Of a stretch of 56,047 nucleotides of DNA, positions 34,291 through 44,417 are shown in pieces. Origin of the DNA: an uncultured Alphaproteobacteria bacterium (GTDB lineage Bacteria > Pseudomonadota > Alphaproteobacteria > Geminicoccales > Geminicoccaceae); NCBI GenBank assembly GCA_937995535.1, contig CALKJU010000012.1:1-56047 (forward strand), written 5' to 3'. How positions within the stretch are numbered: the first letter of the stretch is position 1; every line of letters starts with the position of its first letter. Under the pieces are notes generated by a model. It worked only from the letters and a program-made list of their open reading frames with translations. It did not search any database and was not told the DNA's origin. A program made the translations under genes and the position numbers.

Positions 34291-35399
34291 TCGCGCTCCC
34301 GCGCACCGATCGGACGCTCGTCGGCTCGTGGTGGTGGACGGTCGACCGGGTTCTGCTCGCGAGCATCGCGGCGCTGCTTCTCGTCGGCACGATCCTCGTC
34401 TTCGCCGCCAGCCCGCCGGTGTCCGAGCGCATCTACGGCGACGGGACCCGCTTCATCGTCAAGCATATCGTTTTCCTCGGTCCGGCGCTGACCCTCCTGT
34501 TCGGCGTTTCGCTGCTGGCGCCACGCGGCGTGCTCCGGCTCGGCGTCCTGATGCTCGGCCTGTTCACGTTGCTCCTCGTGCTCACGCTGTTCCTCGGGTT
34601 GGAAGTGAAGGGCGCGCGGCGCTGGCTGATCGTCGCCGGCACGCAGATCCAGCCGAGCGAGTTCGTGAAACCGGCGCTCGCGGTCGTGGCCGCCTACCTG
34701 CTCTCGCGCCGCGACGGCCTGCAGGGTGCGCCGGAGGCGGTGGCGCTCGTCGGGCTCGTACTCTTCGTGGTCGTGCAGCAGCCCGACCTCGGCATGGCGG
34801 CGGTGATCGGCTTCGTCGCCGGCTTGCAATTGTTCGTCGCCGGGCTTGCCTGGCCGTGGCTCGCCGGCCTGGCCGGGCTTGCCGCGCTCGGCGCGATCCA
34901 GGCCTATCTGGTCTGGCCGCACTTCCAGCAACGCGTCGACGCGTTCCTCGACCCCCACTCGGTCGGCTATCAGGTCGAGCAGGCCCTGCGCGCGGTGACG
35001 GCAGGCGGGATGCTCGGCCGCGGGCCCGGCGAGGGGCGGACGAAGTTCCTTCTGCCAGATGCCCATGCCGACTTCATCTTCGCCGCGACGGCCGAGGAGT
35101 TCGGTGTCCTGGCCTGCCTTCTGCTGCTCCTGCTGTTCGCCTTCGTCGTCCTGCGCGGGCTTTGGGGTGTGCATCGCGCCGCGGATCGGTTCACCCAACT
35201 CGCCGCCGTCGGGCTGATCGGCCAGATCGGGATCCAGGCGGTCATCAACATGGCGGTCAATCTCAACCTCGTGCCGACCAAGGGGATGACTTTGCCGTTC
35301 GTCTCCTATGGCGGCTCGTCGCTGCTGGCGCTCGCCATCGCCGCCGGGATGCTGCTCGCGCTGACGCGCCGCAATGCACGCCTGGAGATCGACCGATGA
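34287..35399 (+). CDS. ftsW: Septal peptidoglycan glycosyltransferase FtsW
   Basis: A SEDS-family polytopic protein of 370 residues that polymerises lipid II at the septum with FtsI. About ten membrane helices. Conserved pieces are [32 protein letters not shown], the loop [20 protein letters not shown] with the catalytic Asp region, and [30 protein letters not shown] ending. It overlaps both neighbours by 4 bp. Confidence 0.96.
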   Translation: MIALPRTDRTLVGSWWWTVDRVLLASIAALLLVGTILVFAASPPVSERIYGDGTRFIVKHIVFLGPALTLLFGVSLLAPRGVLRLGVLMLGLFTLLLVLTLFLGLEVKGARRWLIVAGTQIQPSEFVKPALAVVAAYLLSRRDGLQGAPEAVALVGLVLFVVVQQPDLGMAAVIGFVAGLQLFVAGLAWPWLAGLAGLAALGAIQAYLVWPHFQQRVDAFLDPHSVGYQVEQALRAVTAGGMLGRGPGEGRTKFLLPDAHADFIFAATAEEFGVLACLLLLLLFAFVVLRGLWGVHRAADRFTQLAAVGLIGQIGIQAVINMAVNLNLVPTKGMTLPFVSYGGSSLLALAIAAGMLLALTRRNARLEIDR

Positions 35400-36484
35400 G
35401 CGGGCCGGTGGTGATCGCCGCGGGCGGCACGGGCGGGCACATGTTCCCGGCGCTGGCTCTCGCCCGTGCGCTGCAGGAGCGCGGCCGGGCCGTGGCGCTC
35501 ATCACCGATCGACGCGGGGCCCGGTTCGTCAAGGCGGGTCTCCCGCTGCATCTGGTCTCCGCCGGCAGTCCGTCCGGCTCCATCAGCAGCCGCCTGCTCG
35601 GTCTCGGCCGGCTCGCCGCGGGCGTGGTGCAGAGCCTGCTGCTGTTCCGTCGGCTCCGCCCGACGGCGGCAGCCTGCTTCGGTGGCTACGCCTCGGTGCC
35701 ACCAGCACTCGCCGCCGCCGCGGTCGGGCGGCCGCTGCTGCTGCACGAGCAGAATGCCGTCCTCGGCAAGGCGAACCGCCTGGTGGCGCGGTTCGCGGCG
35801 CGGGTCGCGCTCAGCTTCGCGGACACGGCGCACGCCGAAGGTGCCGCCGCGGCGACGGTGACCGGCAATCCCGTGCGCCCCGAGTTCGGCGTGCAGCCCG
35901 CGCCTTATGTGGCGCCGCCGGGGGACGCGCCGGTCCAGCTGCTCGTGCTCGGCGGCAGCCAGGGTGCCCGGGTCCTCAGCGACGTGCTGCCCGCCGCCGT
36001 GGCGCTGCTCCCGGGCGAGCTCCGCCGGCGTCTCCGGATCTGTCAGCAATGCCGCCCGGAGGACCTCGAGCGGGTGCGTGCGGCCTATGCCGCGCTGGCG
36101 GTCGCGTGCGATCTCGCGACGTTCTTCACCGATGTCCCGGAGCGGATGGCGGCGGCCCATCTGATCGTGAGCCGGGCCGGCGCATCGAGCGTCGCGGAGA
36201 TCCTGACCGTGGCCCGACCGGCATTGCTGATCCCCTACGCCCACGCGGCGGACGACCATCAGCGCGCCAACGCGGCGCGGCTGGCCGCGGCCGGCGCCGC
36301 CGAGATGCTCGTCGAGAGCGACCTTTCGGCGGCGCTGCTCGCCGAGCGGCTGGCGGCGTGCCTCGGCGATCCGTTGCGGCTGACCGACATGGCCGCACGG
36401 GCGCGCAGTCTCGCATGTCCCGACGCGGCCGGGCGGCTCGCCGAGCTGGTCATGGAGCTGGCGCCGGAGGAGGGGCGGTCATGA
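35396..36484 (+). CDS. murG: UDP-GlcNAc:undecaprenyl-PP-MurNAc-pentapeptide GlcNAc transferase
   Basis: A GT28 enzyme of 362 residues on the cytoplasmic membrane face that turns lipid I into lipid II. N-terminal [14 protein letters not shown] (G-loop 1), [14 protein letters not shown] (G-loop 2 area), [16 protein letters not shown], and the donor-binding [17 protein letters not shown], then [11 protein letters not shown] and [19 protein letters not shown] 35396 overlaps the ftsW stop. Confidence 0.96.
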   Translation: MSGPVVIAAGGTGGHMFPALALARALQERGRAVALITDRRGARFVKAGLPLHLVSAGSPSGSISSRLLGLGRLAAGVVQSLLLFRRLRPTAAACFGGYASVPPALAAAAVGRPLLLHEQNAVLGKANRLVARFAARVALSFADTAHAEGAAAATVTGNPVRPEFGVQPAPYVAPPGDAPVQLLVLGGSQGARVLSDVLPAAVALLPGELRRRLRICQQCRPEDLERVRAAYAALAVACDLATFFTDVPERMAAAHLIVSRAGASSVAEILTVARPALLIPYAHAADDHQRANAARLAAAGAAEMLVESDLSAALLAERLAACLGDPLRLTDMAARARSLACPDAAGRLAELVMELAPEEGRS

Positions 36485-37905
36485 CTCGCCTGACGCACGA
36501 GGTCGGGCCGATCCACTTCATCGGTATCGGCGGGATCGGGATGAGCGGGATCGCCGAGATCCTGCGCAATCTGGGCTTCACCGTGCAGGGCAGCGACGTC
36601 AGCGAGAACGCCAACGTCCTCCGCCTGCGCGCCCTGGGCGTCACCTGCGCGGTGGGTCACGCGGCGGAAAACCTAGCTGACGCCCGGGTGGTCGTCGTCT
36701 CGAGCGCGGTGCCCGCCGACAACCCTGAGCTCGCGGCGGCCCGGGCCCGGCGCCTGCCGGTCGTACGACGTGCCGACATGCTGGCCGAGCTGATGCGCCT
36801 CAAGCGCTCGATCGCGGTCGCCGGAACGCATGGCAAGACCACCACGACGGCGATGTGCGCGGCCCTGCTCGACGCGGCCGGCCTCGATCCCACCGTGATC
36901 AACGGTGGGATCATCAACGCCTACGGGACCAACGCGCATCTCGGCCAGGGCGAGTGGATGGTGGTGGAGGCCGACGAGAGCGACGGCAGCTTCCTGCGCC
37001 TGCCGGCGACGATCGGCGTCGTCACCAACATCGACCCGGAGCACATGGAGTTCTGGGGCAGCTTCGATGCGGTTCGGCAGGCCTATTACGGCTTCGTCGA
37101 GCGCCTGCCGTTCTACGGCTTCGCCGTGCTCTGCATCGATCACCCCGAGGTCCAGGCGCTCTACAGCCGGATCACGGATCGCCGGGTCGTGACCTATGGC
37201 TACAGCCCGCAGGCCGACATCCGTGCCCTCGACCCGGTGCTCGACCAGGGTGGAGAGCTGTTCGACGTCGTCGTGCGGCACCGAGCCGGCAGCGGCGTCG
37301 ACCGCTTGCGCAAGCTGCGTCTGTCACTCCCCGGCCGGCACAATGTGCAGAACGCGCTGGCGACCATCGCGATCGCCCGCGAGCTCGACCTGAGCGAGGC
37401 GGCGATCCGCAAGGCGCTCGGCAACCTCAAGGGTGTGAAGCGCCGCTTCACTCGCACCGGAACGGTCGACGGCATTACCGTCATCGACGATTACGGCCAC
37501 CATCCGGTCGAGATCCGTACCGTTCTGCGCACCGCGCGGGCGGCGACGTCGGGTCGGGTGCTCGCGGTCGTTCAGCCGCACCGCTACACCCGGCTGAGCT
37601 CGCTGTTCGACGAGTTCTGCACCTGCTTCCACGATGCCGACGCGGTGATCGTGGCGCCCGTCTACCCGGCCGGAGAGCAGCCGATCCCCGGCGTCGACCG
37701 CGACCATCTGATCGCCGGCCTGCGCGCCCACGGCCATCGCGAGGTCCTGGCGCTGGCGGAGCCGAGCGAGCTCGCGGCGCTGGTCCGGGACCTGGCACGG
37801 CCCGGCGACATGGTCGTCTGCCTCGGTGCCGGCAGCATCACGGGCTGGGCGAATGCCCTGCCCGGCGAGCTGGCGCGGCTCAAGGGGCTGGAGGCGGCGG
37901 CATGA
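36481..37905 (+). CDS. murC: UDP-N-acetylmuramate:L-alanine ligase
   Basis: The first amino-acid ligase of the stem peptide. 474 residues. [17 protein letters not shown] at the N-terminus, ATP loop [20 protein letters not shown], then [28 protein letters not shown], and the C-terminal [14 protein letters not shown] and [18 protein letters not shown] overlaps at both ends keep it within the polycistron. Confidence 0.97.
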   Translation: MTRLTHEVGPIHFIGIGGIGMSGIAEILRNLGFTVQGSDVSENANVLRLRALGVTCAVGHAAENLADARVVVVSSAVPADNPELAAARARRLPVVRRADMLAELMRLKRSIAVAGTHGKTTTTAMCAALLDAAGLDPTVINGGIINAYGTNAHLGQGEWMVVEADESDGSFLRLPATIGVVTNIDPEHMEFWGSFDAVRQAYYGFVERLPFYGFAVLCIDHPEVQALYSRITDRRVVTYGYSPQADIRALDPVLDQGGELFDVVVRHRAGSGVDRLRKLRLSLPGRHNVQNALATIAIARELDLSEAAIRKALGNLKGVKRRFTRTGTVDGITVIDDYGHHPVEIRTVLRTARAATSGRVLAVVQPHRYTRLSSLFDEFCTCFHDADAVIVAPVYPAGEQPIPGVDRDHLIAGLRAHGHREVLALAEPSELAALVRDLARPGDMVVCLGAGSITGWANALPGELARLKGLEAAA

Positions 37906-38807
37906 CTCCGCTGCCGGAGGTCCGCGGGACATTGCGCCGTGACGTCGCGCTGGCGCCGCTCACCTGGCTGCGCGTCGGTGGGCCTGCCGACTGGCTGTTC
38001 CAGCCAGCCGACACGGAGGATCTCGCGTCGTTCATGGCCAGTGTCGGGCCCGAGCTGCCGGTGCTGCCGATCGGCGTCGCCTCCAACCTGCTGGTGCGCG
38101 ACGGCGGGATCCCCGGCGTCGTGCTGCGCTTCGGCGGGGCGATGGCCCGCGTCGTCGTCGAGGACGACGTGATCATCGCCGGCGCCGGGGCGCTCGACCA
38201 GCGCGTCGCCCAGGTGGCGCGCACGGCTGGTCTCGCCGGCCTCGAGTTCATGATCGGCATTCCTGGAACGGTCGGCGGGGCGGTACGGATGAACGCCGGC
38301 GCATTCGGCGGGGAGACCGCCGAGCGGCTCCTGTGGGTCGAGCTGGTCGATCGCTCCGGTGCGCTCCGGCGCCTCGCCGCGGCGGAACTCGGGATGCGCT
38401 ACCGTGCCAGCTCGCTGCCACCGGACACGGTCGTGGTGCGCGCGGCCTTTCGCGGCGTGCCCGGCGATCACGACCGGATCGGGCAGCGCATGGAGGCGAT
38501 CCGGGAGGAACGCGAGGCGTCGCAGCCGCTGCGCGTCGCGACCGGCGGGAGCACGTTCAAGAATCCGCCGGGCCAACGGGCCTGGCAGCTGATCGACCGC
38601 GCCGGCTGTCGCGGGCTGCGCCTCGGCGCCGCGATGGTCTCGGAGAAACACTGCAATTTCCTGGTCAACCTCGGCGGCGCGACGGCGGCCGAGGTGGAGG
38701 CACTGGGCGAGACGGTCCGCAAGCGCGTCCACGAGACGAGCGGCATCTGGCTGGAGTGGGAGGTCGTCCGGGTCGGGCGCCCGGCGCCGGCGGAGGCGCT
38801 GGCATGA
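37902..38807 (+). CDS. murB: UDP-N-acetylenolpyruvoylglucosamine reductase
   Basis: An FAD-dependent reductase of 301 residues that makes UDP-MurNAc. FAD-binding motifs [15 protein letters not shown] and [18 protein letters not shown], then [20 protein letters not shown] and YRASSLP. The C-terminal GSTFKNPPG...[14 protein letters not shown] and EKHCNFLVN mark a type IIa-like short form typical of alphaproteobacteria. Overlaps murC and ddl by 4 bp. Confidence 0.96.
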   Translation: MTPLPEVRGTLRRDVALAPLTWLRVGGPADWLFQPADTEDLASFMASVGPELPVLPIGVASNLLVRDGGIPGVVLRFGGAMARVVVEDDVIIAGAGALDQRVAQVARTAGLAGLEFMIGIPGTVGGAVRMNAGAFGGETAERLLWVELVDRSGALRRLAAAELGMRYRASSLPPDTVVVRAAFRGVPGDHDRIGQRMEAIREEREASQPLRVATGGSTFKNPPGQRAWQLIDRAGCRGLRLGAAMVSEKHCNFLVNLGGATAAEVEALGETVRKRVHETSGIWLEWEVVRVGRPAPAEALA

Positions 38808-39718
38808 GCCTGCACGTCGCCGTGCTGATGGGCGGCAGCTCGGCCGAGCGCGAGGTGTCGCTCGTGAGCGGCGAGGCCTGCGCCGCCGCGCTCGAATCGC
38901 GCGGCTACCGGGTCAGTCGCATCGACGTCGGGCCCGATCTGCCGTTCCGCCTCGCGGCGCTGCGTCCCGACCGGGTGTTCAACGCGCTGCACGGCCGCAT
39001 GGGTGAGGATGGACGGGTCCAGGGCCTGCTCGACCTGCTGCGCCTGCCCTACACCCACTCGGGTGTGCTCGCCTCCGCGTTGGCCATGGACAAGCCGATG
39101 GCCAAGCGCGTGTTTGCGCAGGAGGGGCTGCGCTGTGTCGAGGGCGTCGAGGCGACGCTCGGTTCGCTGGCGGACGGCCTGCCGCTACCCTCGCCGGTGG
39201 TGGTCAAGCCGGCCGCCGAGGGCTCGAGTGTCGGGGTGACCATCATCCTCGATGACGATCCACGACCGCTCTTCGCCCGCAACGATCTCGACCGCGGCGA
39301 CCGGGTGCTGGTCGAGCGCTACATCCCGGGCCGCGAGCTGACCAGCGCGGTGATGGACGACCGAGCGCTCGCCGTCACGGAGATCCTACCCCGCGAGGGC
39401 TTCTACGACTACCGCGCGAAATACACCGAGGGGCTGGCGACGCACGAGATCCCGGCGCGGCTCTCGGAAGGCCTCTACGCGCAGGTGCTCGACTGGGCGC
39501 TGCGCGCGCATCGCGCGCTCGGCTGCCGTGGCGTGAGCCGCGCCGACTTCCGCTTCAATCCCGACGAAGGCGAGGCCGACGGGCTCTACATCCTGGAGGT
39601 CAACACCCAGCCAGGGATGACCCCGTTGTCGCTCGTCCCGGAGCAGGCCGCCTATTGCGGGATCTCGTTCGAAGACTTGGTCGAACAGCTGGTCCGTGAG
39701 GCGCGATGCGACAGTTGA
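38804..39718 (+). CDS. ddl: D-alanine--D-alanine ligase
   Basis: An ATP-grasp enzyme of 304 residues supplying D-Ala-D-Ala to MurF. VLMGGSSAEREVSLVSG opens the protein; ALHGRMGEDGRVQGLLDLL, VVKPAAEGSSVGVTI and the C-terminal FRFNPDEGE...ILEVNTQPGMTPLSLVPEQ complete the family pattern. It overlaps ftsQ by 13 bp. Confidence 0.96.
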   Translation: MSLHVAVLMGGSSAEREVSLVSGEACAAALESRGYRVSRIDVGPDLPFRLAALRPDRVFNALHGRMGEDGRVQGLLDLLRLPYTHSGVLASALAMDKPMAKRVFAQEGLRCVEGVEATLGSLADGLPLPSPVVVKPAAEGSSVGVTIILDDDPRPLFARNDLDRGDRVLVERYIPGRELTSAVMDDRALAVTEILPREGFYDYRAKYTEGLATHEIPARLSEGLYAQVLDWALRAHRALGCRGVSRADFRFNPDEGEADGLYILEVNTQPGMTPLSLVPEQAAYCGISFEDLVEQLVREARCDS

Positions 39719-40554
39719 GCTATCGCATCCGGCGCCGCCAGCTCGCACCGCGCCAGCGGCCGCGACCGCGCTGGGTCAGACCGGCCCAGGTGCTGTTGGC
39801 CGCGCTGCTGACGATCGGCGCTCTGGCCGCAGGGGTGCGCCATCTCGCGGACAGCGGCGCGTTCGCCACCGCCCGCGAGCGGGTGCGTGCCGAGATCCTT
39901 GCCGGCTCGGTAGCCGCGGGACTCGTCGTGCGCGATCTCATAGCCGAGGGGCGGCGGCGGACGACCGAGGGCGAGATCGTGCAGGCGCTCGCCCGTTATC
40001 GCGGCATGCCGCTGCTCGCCGTCGATCTCACGCTCGTGCAGCAGCGTCTCGAGCAGCTGCCTTGGGTGCGGACCGCGACCGTGCGGCGCGAGCTGCCGGA
40101 CACGCTCGTGGTGCGCATCACCGAGCATCGCCCGGTGGCGATCTGGCACCAGGGCGATCGGCGGCGGCTCCTCGGCAGCGACGGGGAGGTGATCCCGGTG
40201 CGCGATCTGCGCGGCTTCGCCGCTCTTCCGGTGATCGCCGGCGCGGCTGCGCCCGAACGCATCGGCGCCCTGCTCACCGCGCTCGCGTATGAGCCGGAGC
40301 TCGCACGTCGCGTCCGCCGTGCGGCCCTGGTCGGAGGGCGGCGCTGGACGGTGTGGCTGGATCCGCAGATCGAGGTGCGGTTGCCCGAGGACGAGGTGGA
40401 GGAAGCGTGGCGGTACTTGGCGGCACGGCAACGCGAGGACGCGATCCTGGCGCGGGCCATCGAGCTGATCGACCTGCGGCGACGGGACTGGCTGGTGGTG
40501 CGGACCGCGGCCGAGCCGCCCAGTCCACGGCCGGCACCGGGACAGGGCGCATGA
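39706..40554 (+). CDS. ftsQ: Cell division protein FtsQ
   Basis: A bitopic divisome protein of 282 residues. A basic cytoplasmic head (RQLSYRIRRRQLAPRQRPRPR) precedes one membrane helix (AQVLLAALLTIGALAAGVRH, about 27-46). A POTRA domain follows (DLTLVQQRLEQLPWVRTATV, TLVVRITEHRPVAIW), then the FtsQ-type beta domain. It recruits FtsB/FtsL. ATG 39706 lies in the 3' end of ddl; the stop overlaps ftsA. Confidence 0.92.
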   Translation: MRQLSYRIRRRQLAPRQRPRPRWVRPAQVLLAALLTIGALAAGVRHLADSGAFATARERVRAEILAGSVAAGLVVRDLIAEGRRRTTEGEIVQALARYRGMPLLAVDLTLVQQRLEQLPWVRTATVRRELPDTLVVRITEHRPVAIWHQGDRRRLLGSDGEVIPVRDLRGFAALPVIAGAAAPERIGALLTALAYEPELARRVRRAALVGGRRWTVWLDPQIEVRLPEDEVEEAWRYLAARQREDAILARAIELIDLRRRDWLVVRTAAEPPSPRPAPGQGA

Positions 40555-41846
40555 GCGTCGATGTCGCCACCATGGGGTGGCGGCGCGTCGTCGCCGCGCG
40601 TCCCGCAACGCGCGCGACCCCGCTCGCCGTGCTCGATATTGGCACGAGCAAGGTCTGCTGCTTCATCGCGCGGCCGCGGGCCGGGCGTGGCTTCGCCGTG
40701 ATCGGACGCGGCTATCAGGTCGCCGAGGGCATCCGCGGTGGGGACATCGCCGACGCCGAGGCGGCGGACGCCGCGCTCCGCGCGGTTCTCCACGAAGCCG
40801 AGGAACAGGCGGGGGAGCGGCTACGCGAGGTGGCGGTCACCCTGAGCGGTGGCCGGCCGCGATCGACTCATGTCCGGGTGACCAGTGAGCTCGCCGGCCG
40901 CAGCGTCACGGATTTGGACCTCCGCCGGCTGCTCCGCCTCGCCCATGATCGGGTGGAGGACGATCGCCGTGCGGTCGTGCATGTCGTCCCGCTCGCGGTG
41001 ACCATCGACGGCGGGCGGCCGTTGGTCGACGCCCGCGGCATGAGCGGTCAGCAGCTCGAGATGCTCGCGCATGTGGTCACGCTGCGTCGCGAGGCGCTGC
41101 ACGACGTGCTGGAAGTGCTCGACCGCAGCCATGTAACGGTCCGCGCCGTCAGCGTCGCGAGCTACGCCGCGGGGCTCGGCTGCCTGACCGCCGATGAGCT
41201 CGACCGCGGCTGCCTCGTTCTCGACATGGGTGCCGGAACGACCGGCATCGCGCTGTTCGCGGACGGTCGGCTCGCCTTCGTCGATCAGGTGCCCTATGGC
41301 GGGGACCATGTCACCGGCGACCTCGCCTTCGGTCTCTCCACCACCCGGGCCCACGCCGAGCGGATCAAGAGCCTCTATGGCAGCGTGCTGTGGCGGGCAT
41401 GCGATGACAACGAGCGGATCGCGGTCCCGCTGATCGGCGACTCCGCCCATCATCCGACCGGGGAGGTCCCGCGCACACGGCTCACCCAGATCGCCCGCGC
41501 GCGCGTCGAGGAGATCCTCGATCTTGTCGGGCAGCGGTTGGGCGACGCCGGCGAGCTCGTCGCCGCCTGCCCGCCGCGGAGCGTCGTCCTCACGGGCGGT
41601 GCGAGCGAGATCGAGGGCTTGGCCGAGCTGACCCAGGAGCGCTTCGGCTTGCCGACCCGGCTCGGCCGCCCCGACGCGGACTGCGGCGTAGGACCGGACA
41701 TGGGACCCTGCTGCGCCAGCGTCAGCGGCGCTCTCGTCCTGGCGGCCGGCGACGATCGCGGTCTCGCCTGGAGCGACACGCGGGAGCGGGATGCGATGAC
41801 CCGGATGGTGCAACGCGTCCGCCGCTGGATCGCGGAGAACTTCTAG
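40551..41846 (+). CDS. ftsA: Cell division protein FtsA
   Basis: An actin-like ATPase of 431 residues that tethers FtsZ to the membrane. Phosphate loops are seen in LAVLDIGTSKVCCFI and LVLDMGAGTTGIALF, with the adenosine-side VVLTGGASEIEGLAEL. The C-terminal amphipathic membrane-targeting helix is visible as TRMVQRVRRWIAENF. About 98 bp separate it from ftsZ, the longest gap within the cluster. Confidence 0.96.
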   Translation: MSVDVATMGWRRVVAARPATRATPLAVLDIGTSKVCCFIARPRAGRGFAVIGRGYQVAEGIRGGDIADAEAADAALRAVLHEAEEQAGERLREVAVTLSGGRPRSTHVRVTSELAGRSVTDLDLRRLLRLAHDRVEDDRRAVVHVVPLAVTIDGGRPLVDARGMSGQQLEMLAHVVTLRREALHDVLEVLDRSHVTVRAVSVASYAAGLGCLTADELDRGCLVLDMGAGTTGIALFADGRLAFVDQVPYGGDHVTGDLAFGLSTTRAHAERIKSLYGSVLWRACDDNERIAVPLIGDSAHHPTGEVPRTRLTQIARARVEEILDLVGQRLGDAGELVAACPPRSVVLTGGASEIEGLAELTQERFGLPTRLGRPDADCGVGPDMGPCCASVSGALVLAAGDDRGLAWSDTRERDAMTRMVQRVRRWIAENF

Positions 41847-41861
41847 GTTTCTTGAAGTAGC

Positions 41862-41886
41862 GACGGGTGCCTTGCCAGTGCCCGTC
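41862..41886 (+). other. Hairpin between ftsA and ftsZ
   Basis: GACGGGTGC (41862-41870) can pair with GTGCCCGTC (41878-41886), nine pairs including two G-T, around a 7-base loop. It lies 59 bp before the ftsZ start and has no U-tract, so it could stabilise or regulate the ftsZ message rather than end transcription. Confidence 0.4.
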
Positions 41887-41944
41887 CCCGGTCACCGAAC
41901 GAACATCGGGGCCGCCACGCGGAGGAGGAGAAGAGGGAAAGAGC

Positions 41945-43348
41945 ATGACGATCAACCTGAGCCTGCCCGTCACTCACGAGCTGAAGCCCAAGATCACCGT
42001 GGTCGGCGTCGGTGGCGCCGGCGGCAACGCGGTGAACAACATGATCACCTCGCACCTCGAGGGGGTCGAGTTCGTCGCCTGCAACACGGATGCGCAGGCG
42101 CTCGCCGCCTGCCTGACCGACCGCAAGATCCAGTTGGGCGCCACCATCACCCACGGCCTCGGCGCCGGCGCCCGGCCGGAGGTCGGCGGCGCCGCCGCCG
42201 AGGAGGCGCTCGACGAACTGCTCGACGCGCTCTCCGGCAGCCACATGGTGTTCATCACCGCCGGGATGGGCGGCGGGACCGGCACCGGCGCCGCGCCGGT
42301 CATCGCCCGGGCTGTGCGCGAGCAGGGGATCTTGACCGTCGGTGTGGTCACCAAGCCCTTCCACTTCGAGGGTGCGCACCGGATGCGCCTGGCCGAGAAG
42401 GGTCTCGAGGAGCTGCAGCAGCACGTCGACACGCTGATCGTCATCCCGAACCAGAACCTGTTCCGGCTGGCGAACGAGCGGACGACCTTCGCCGAGGCCT
42501 TCAAGATGGCCGACGAGGTCCTGCACATGGGCGTGCGCGGCGTCACCGACCTGATGATCATGCCGGGCCTGATCAATCTCGACTTCGCCGACATCCGCAC
42601 GGTGATGAGCGAGATGGGCAAGGCCATGATGGGGACCGGCGAGGCCGAGGGCGAGCGCCGCTCGATCGAGGCCGCCGAGGCCGCGATCTCCAACCCGCTG
42701 CTCGACGAGGTGTCGATGCAAGGCGCGCGGGCGGTGCTGATCAACATCACCGGCGGGCTCGACATGACCCTGTTCGAGGTCGATGCCGCGGCCAACCGCA
42801 TCCGCGAGGAGGTCGATCCCAACGCCAACATCATCTTCGGCTCGACCTTCAGCGAGAGCATGCAGGGCCGGATGCGCGTGTCGGTGGTCGCGACCGGGAT
42901 CCTCAGCGAGGCGGAGCGTGCCCGCGGCGCCGCCACCGCACCCGCGACCGCCGAGGCGCCACGCGTCGCGCCGATCGTCTCGCCGGTGTCGGTGTTCCGC
43001 TTTCCCGCGGCGGCGCAGCGGGCCGCGGCCGTCGCGCCGCCGCCGCCGGCCAGCGCACCCGTGGCGCCGCGGCCGAGCGCCCGCCCGCTGGAGCCCGTTG
43101 CGGCGCCGTCCGTCAGCAGTGCCGCTCGGGCCGATAGTGGCGCCGAGCGGGAGCCGCAGAAAGCCTCGGGCCTGCGTGAGATGTTCCGAGGTTTCGGCCT
43201 TTCCCGGCAGCCGCCGGTGGCCGCGCCCTTGCGCCCAGGGCGGCCGGGCGAGGCCGTGGAGCCCGCAGGTCGCACCGAGCCGTTCGCCGAGCGCGACGAG
43301 GTCGGCGACATCCCGGCCTTCTTGCGGCGCGAGCGCGAGACCGTGTGA
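41945..43348 (+). CDS. ftsZ: Cell division protein FtsZ
   Basis: The tubulin-like GTPase that forms the Z-ring. 467 residues from ATG 41945, behind an unusually strong ribosome site (GGAGGAGGAGAAGAGGG), which fits high expression. The GTP-binding start is [16 protein letters not shown] and the tubulin signature GGGTGTG is at residues 109-115. After about residue 320 comes a Pro/Ala-rich linker of around 120 residues, then the conserved tail [13 protein letters not shown] that binds FtsA and other partners. Confidence 0.98.
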   Translation: MTINLSLPVTHELKPKITVVGVGGAGGNAVNNMITSHLEGVEFVACNTDAQALAACLTDRKIQLGATITHGLGAGARPEVGGAAAEEALDELLDALSGSHMVFITAGMGGGTGTGAAPVIARAVREQGILTVGVVTKPFHFEGAHRMRLAEKGLEELQQHVDTLIVIPNQNLFRLANERTTFAEAFKMADEVLHMGVRGVTDLMIMPGLINLDFADIRTVMSEMGKAMMGTGEAEGERRSIEAAEAAISNPLLDEVSMQGARAVLINITGGLDMTLFEVDAAANRIREEVDPNANIIFGSTFSESMQGRMRVSVVATGILSEAERARGAATAPATAEAPRVAPIVSPVSVFRFPAAAQRAAAVAPPPPASAPVAPRPSARPLEPVAAPSVSSAARADSGAEREPQKASGLREMFRGFGLSRQPPVAAPLRPGRPGEAVEPAGRTEPFAERDEVGDIPAFLRRERETV

Positions 43349-43411
43349 CGCGCACCGCATCGACCGTGGTGCGCTGCAACATTGTGTAACGAGCTGTGAT
43401 TTGGCAGACCC

Positions 43412-43439
43412 CCGCCATCGGCCCATGGTCCGATGGCGG
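43412..43439 (+). terminator. Strong hairpin between ftsZ and the LpxC homologue
   Basis: CCGCCATCGG (43412-43421) is perfectly complementary to CCGATGGCGG (43430-43439) around an 8-base loop, and flanking C and G runs could extend it past one mismatch. There is no T-run after it, so it may be a weak terminator, an mRNA 3'-end protector for ftsZ, or an attenuator for the next gene. Confidence 0.5.
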
Positions 43440-43511
43440 AGGGGCTGCATACCCGTACCCGACTGCCCACGGGCCGCCACAGCCCGCTGGGAAACGCGAA
43501 CAAGCCCGACG

Positions 43512-44408
43512 ATGCAACAGGATCCCGCGAAGGCTGAACTCGCACAGCGAACGCTGCGGCACCCGATCGGGTGCGTCGGCGTCGCGCTGCACAGCGGCGC
43601 GCGCGTCGCTCTGACGCTTCACCCTGCGCCCGATGGCAGCGGCATACGGTTTCGGCGGGCGGATCGCCCCGGAACGCCGGCTTTCCGCGCTTCGCTGGAC
43701 CGCGTCGTCGAGGACAGCGACGAGACCGTGCTCGCCGCACCGGGCGGCGGGCCGCGCGTCGCGGGAGTCGATCATCTGCTGGCGGCTCTGGCCGCTTGCG
43801 GCGTCACGAACGCGCTTGTCGAGGTCGGCGGGCCGGAGATCCCGGCGATGGACGGCAGCGCGCGGCCCTTCGTGCTGCTGATCGAATGCGCCGGCCTCCT
43901 CGATCAGGGGAGCGCACAGCGAGACCTCGCGGTCGAGCGGCGGCTCGCGGTGCAGGAACGCGACGGCTGGGTCGCGCTCGAGCCGGCGGACGAACTGCTG
44001 ATCGAGTGCCGGATCGATACCCGGTGCCGGCGGCTCGGTGTCCTCGAGCGCAGCCACCGCTTCGATCCGGCGCGCTTTCGCACGGAGATCGCGCCGGCGC
44101 GCTCGTTCCGGCACATCCGCGACCTGGAGGCGGTCCGCGCGACCGGCCGCGCCGGCGGCGCGAGCCTCAAGAATATGGTCCTCCTCGATGATCGCGAGCC
44201 GCTCAATCCCGAGGGCTTGCGCTTCGCCGACGAGCCGGTGCGACATGCGCTTCTCGACTGCGTCGGCGCCCTGCAGCTGCTCGGCGCCCGCCTCCGCGGC
44301 CGGCTCGTCGCTCGCGACGCCAGTCCTCGACTGCTTCGGCGGGCACTCCTCGAACTGGCCCGATCCGCGACCGGCGCCGGCGAGGCGCGGGTCAGCGCCG
44401 CCGGTTGA
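43512..44408 (+). CDS. LpxC homologue with degenerate active site
   Basis: A 298-residue homologue of UDP-3-O-acyl-GlcNAc deacetylase, clear from TLRHPIGCVGVALHSG, VEVGGPEIPAMDGSARPFV and LNPEGLRFADEPVRH. The zinc ligands are kept (H88, H245, D249, matching E. coli H79, H238, D242). Other catalytic positions are changed in a gap-free alignment: E78 is D87, K239 is A246, D246 is A253, H265 is P272, and T191 is S198. So it is probably inactive as a deacetylase, or does something different. It follows ftsZ after 163 bp, where normal lpxC sits in many alphaproteobacteria. ATG 43512 has no strong ribosome site; a later start is possible but would cut the first domain. Confidence 0.85.
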   Translation: MQQDPAKAELAQRTLRHPIGCVGVALHSGARVALTLHPAPDGSGIRFRRADRPGTPAFRASLDRVVEDSDETVLAAPGGGPRVAGVDHLLAALAACGVTNALVEVGGPEIPAMDGSARPFVLLIECAGLLDQGSAQRDLAVERRLAVQERDGWVALEPADELLIECRIDTRCRRLGVLERSHRFDPARFRTEIAPARSFRHIRDLEAVRATGRAGGASLKNMVLLDDREPLNPEGLRFADEPVRHALLDCVGALQLLGARLRGRLVARDASPRLLRRALLELARSATGAGEARVSAAG

Positions 44409-44417
44409 CCGGCACCG

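Noticed and set aside
41867..41944. Upstream extension of FtsZ to 41867
   Set aside because: The strong GGAGGAGGAG site lies just before ATG 41945 and the extension lacks FtsZ homology and covers the hairpin.
44400..44413. Bidirectional terminator between the LpxC homologue and usp
   Set aside because: Only a 5-bp stem (GCCGG/CCGGC) with no T-run on either side.
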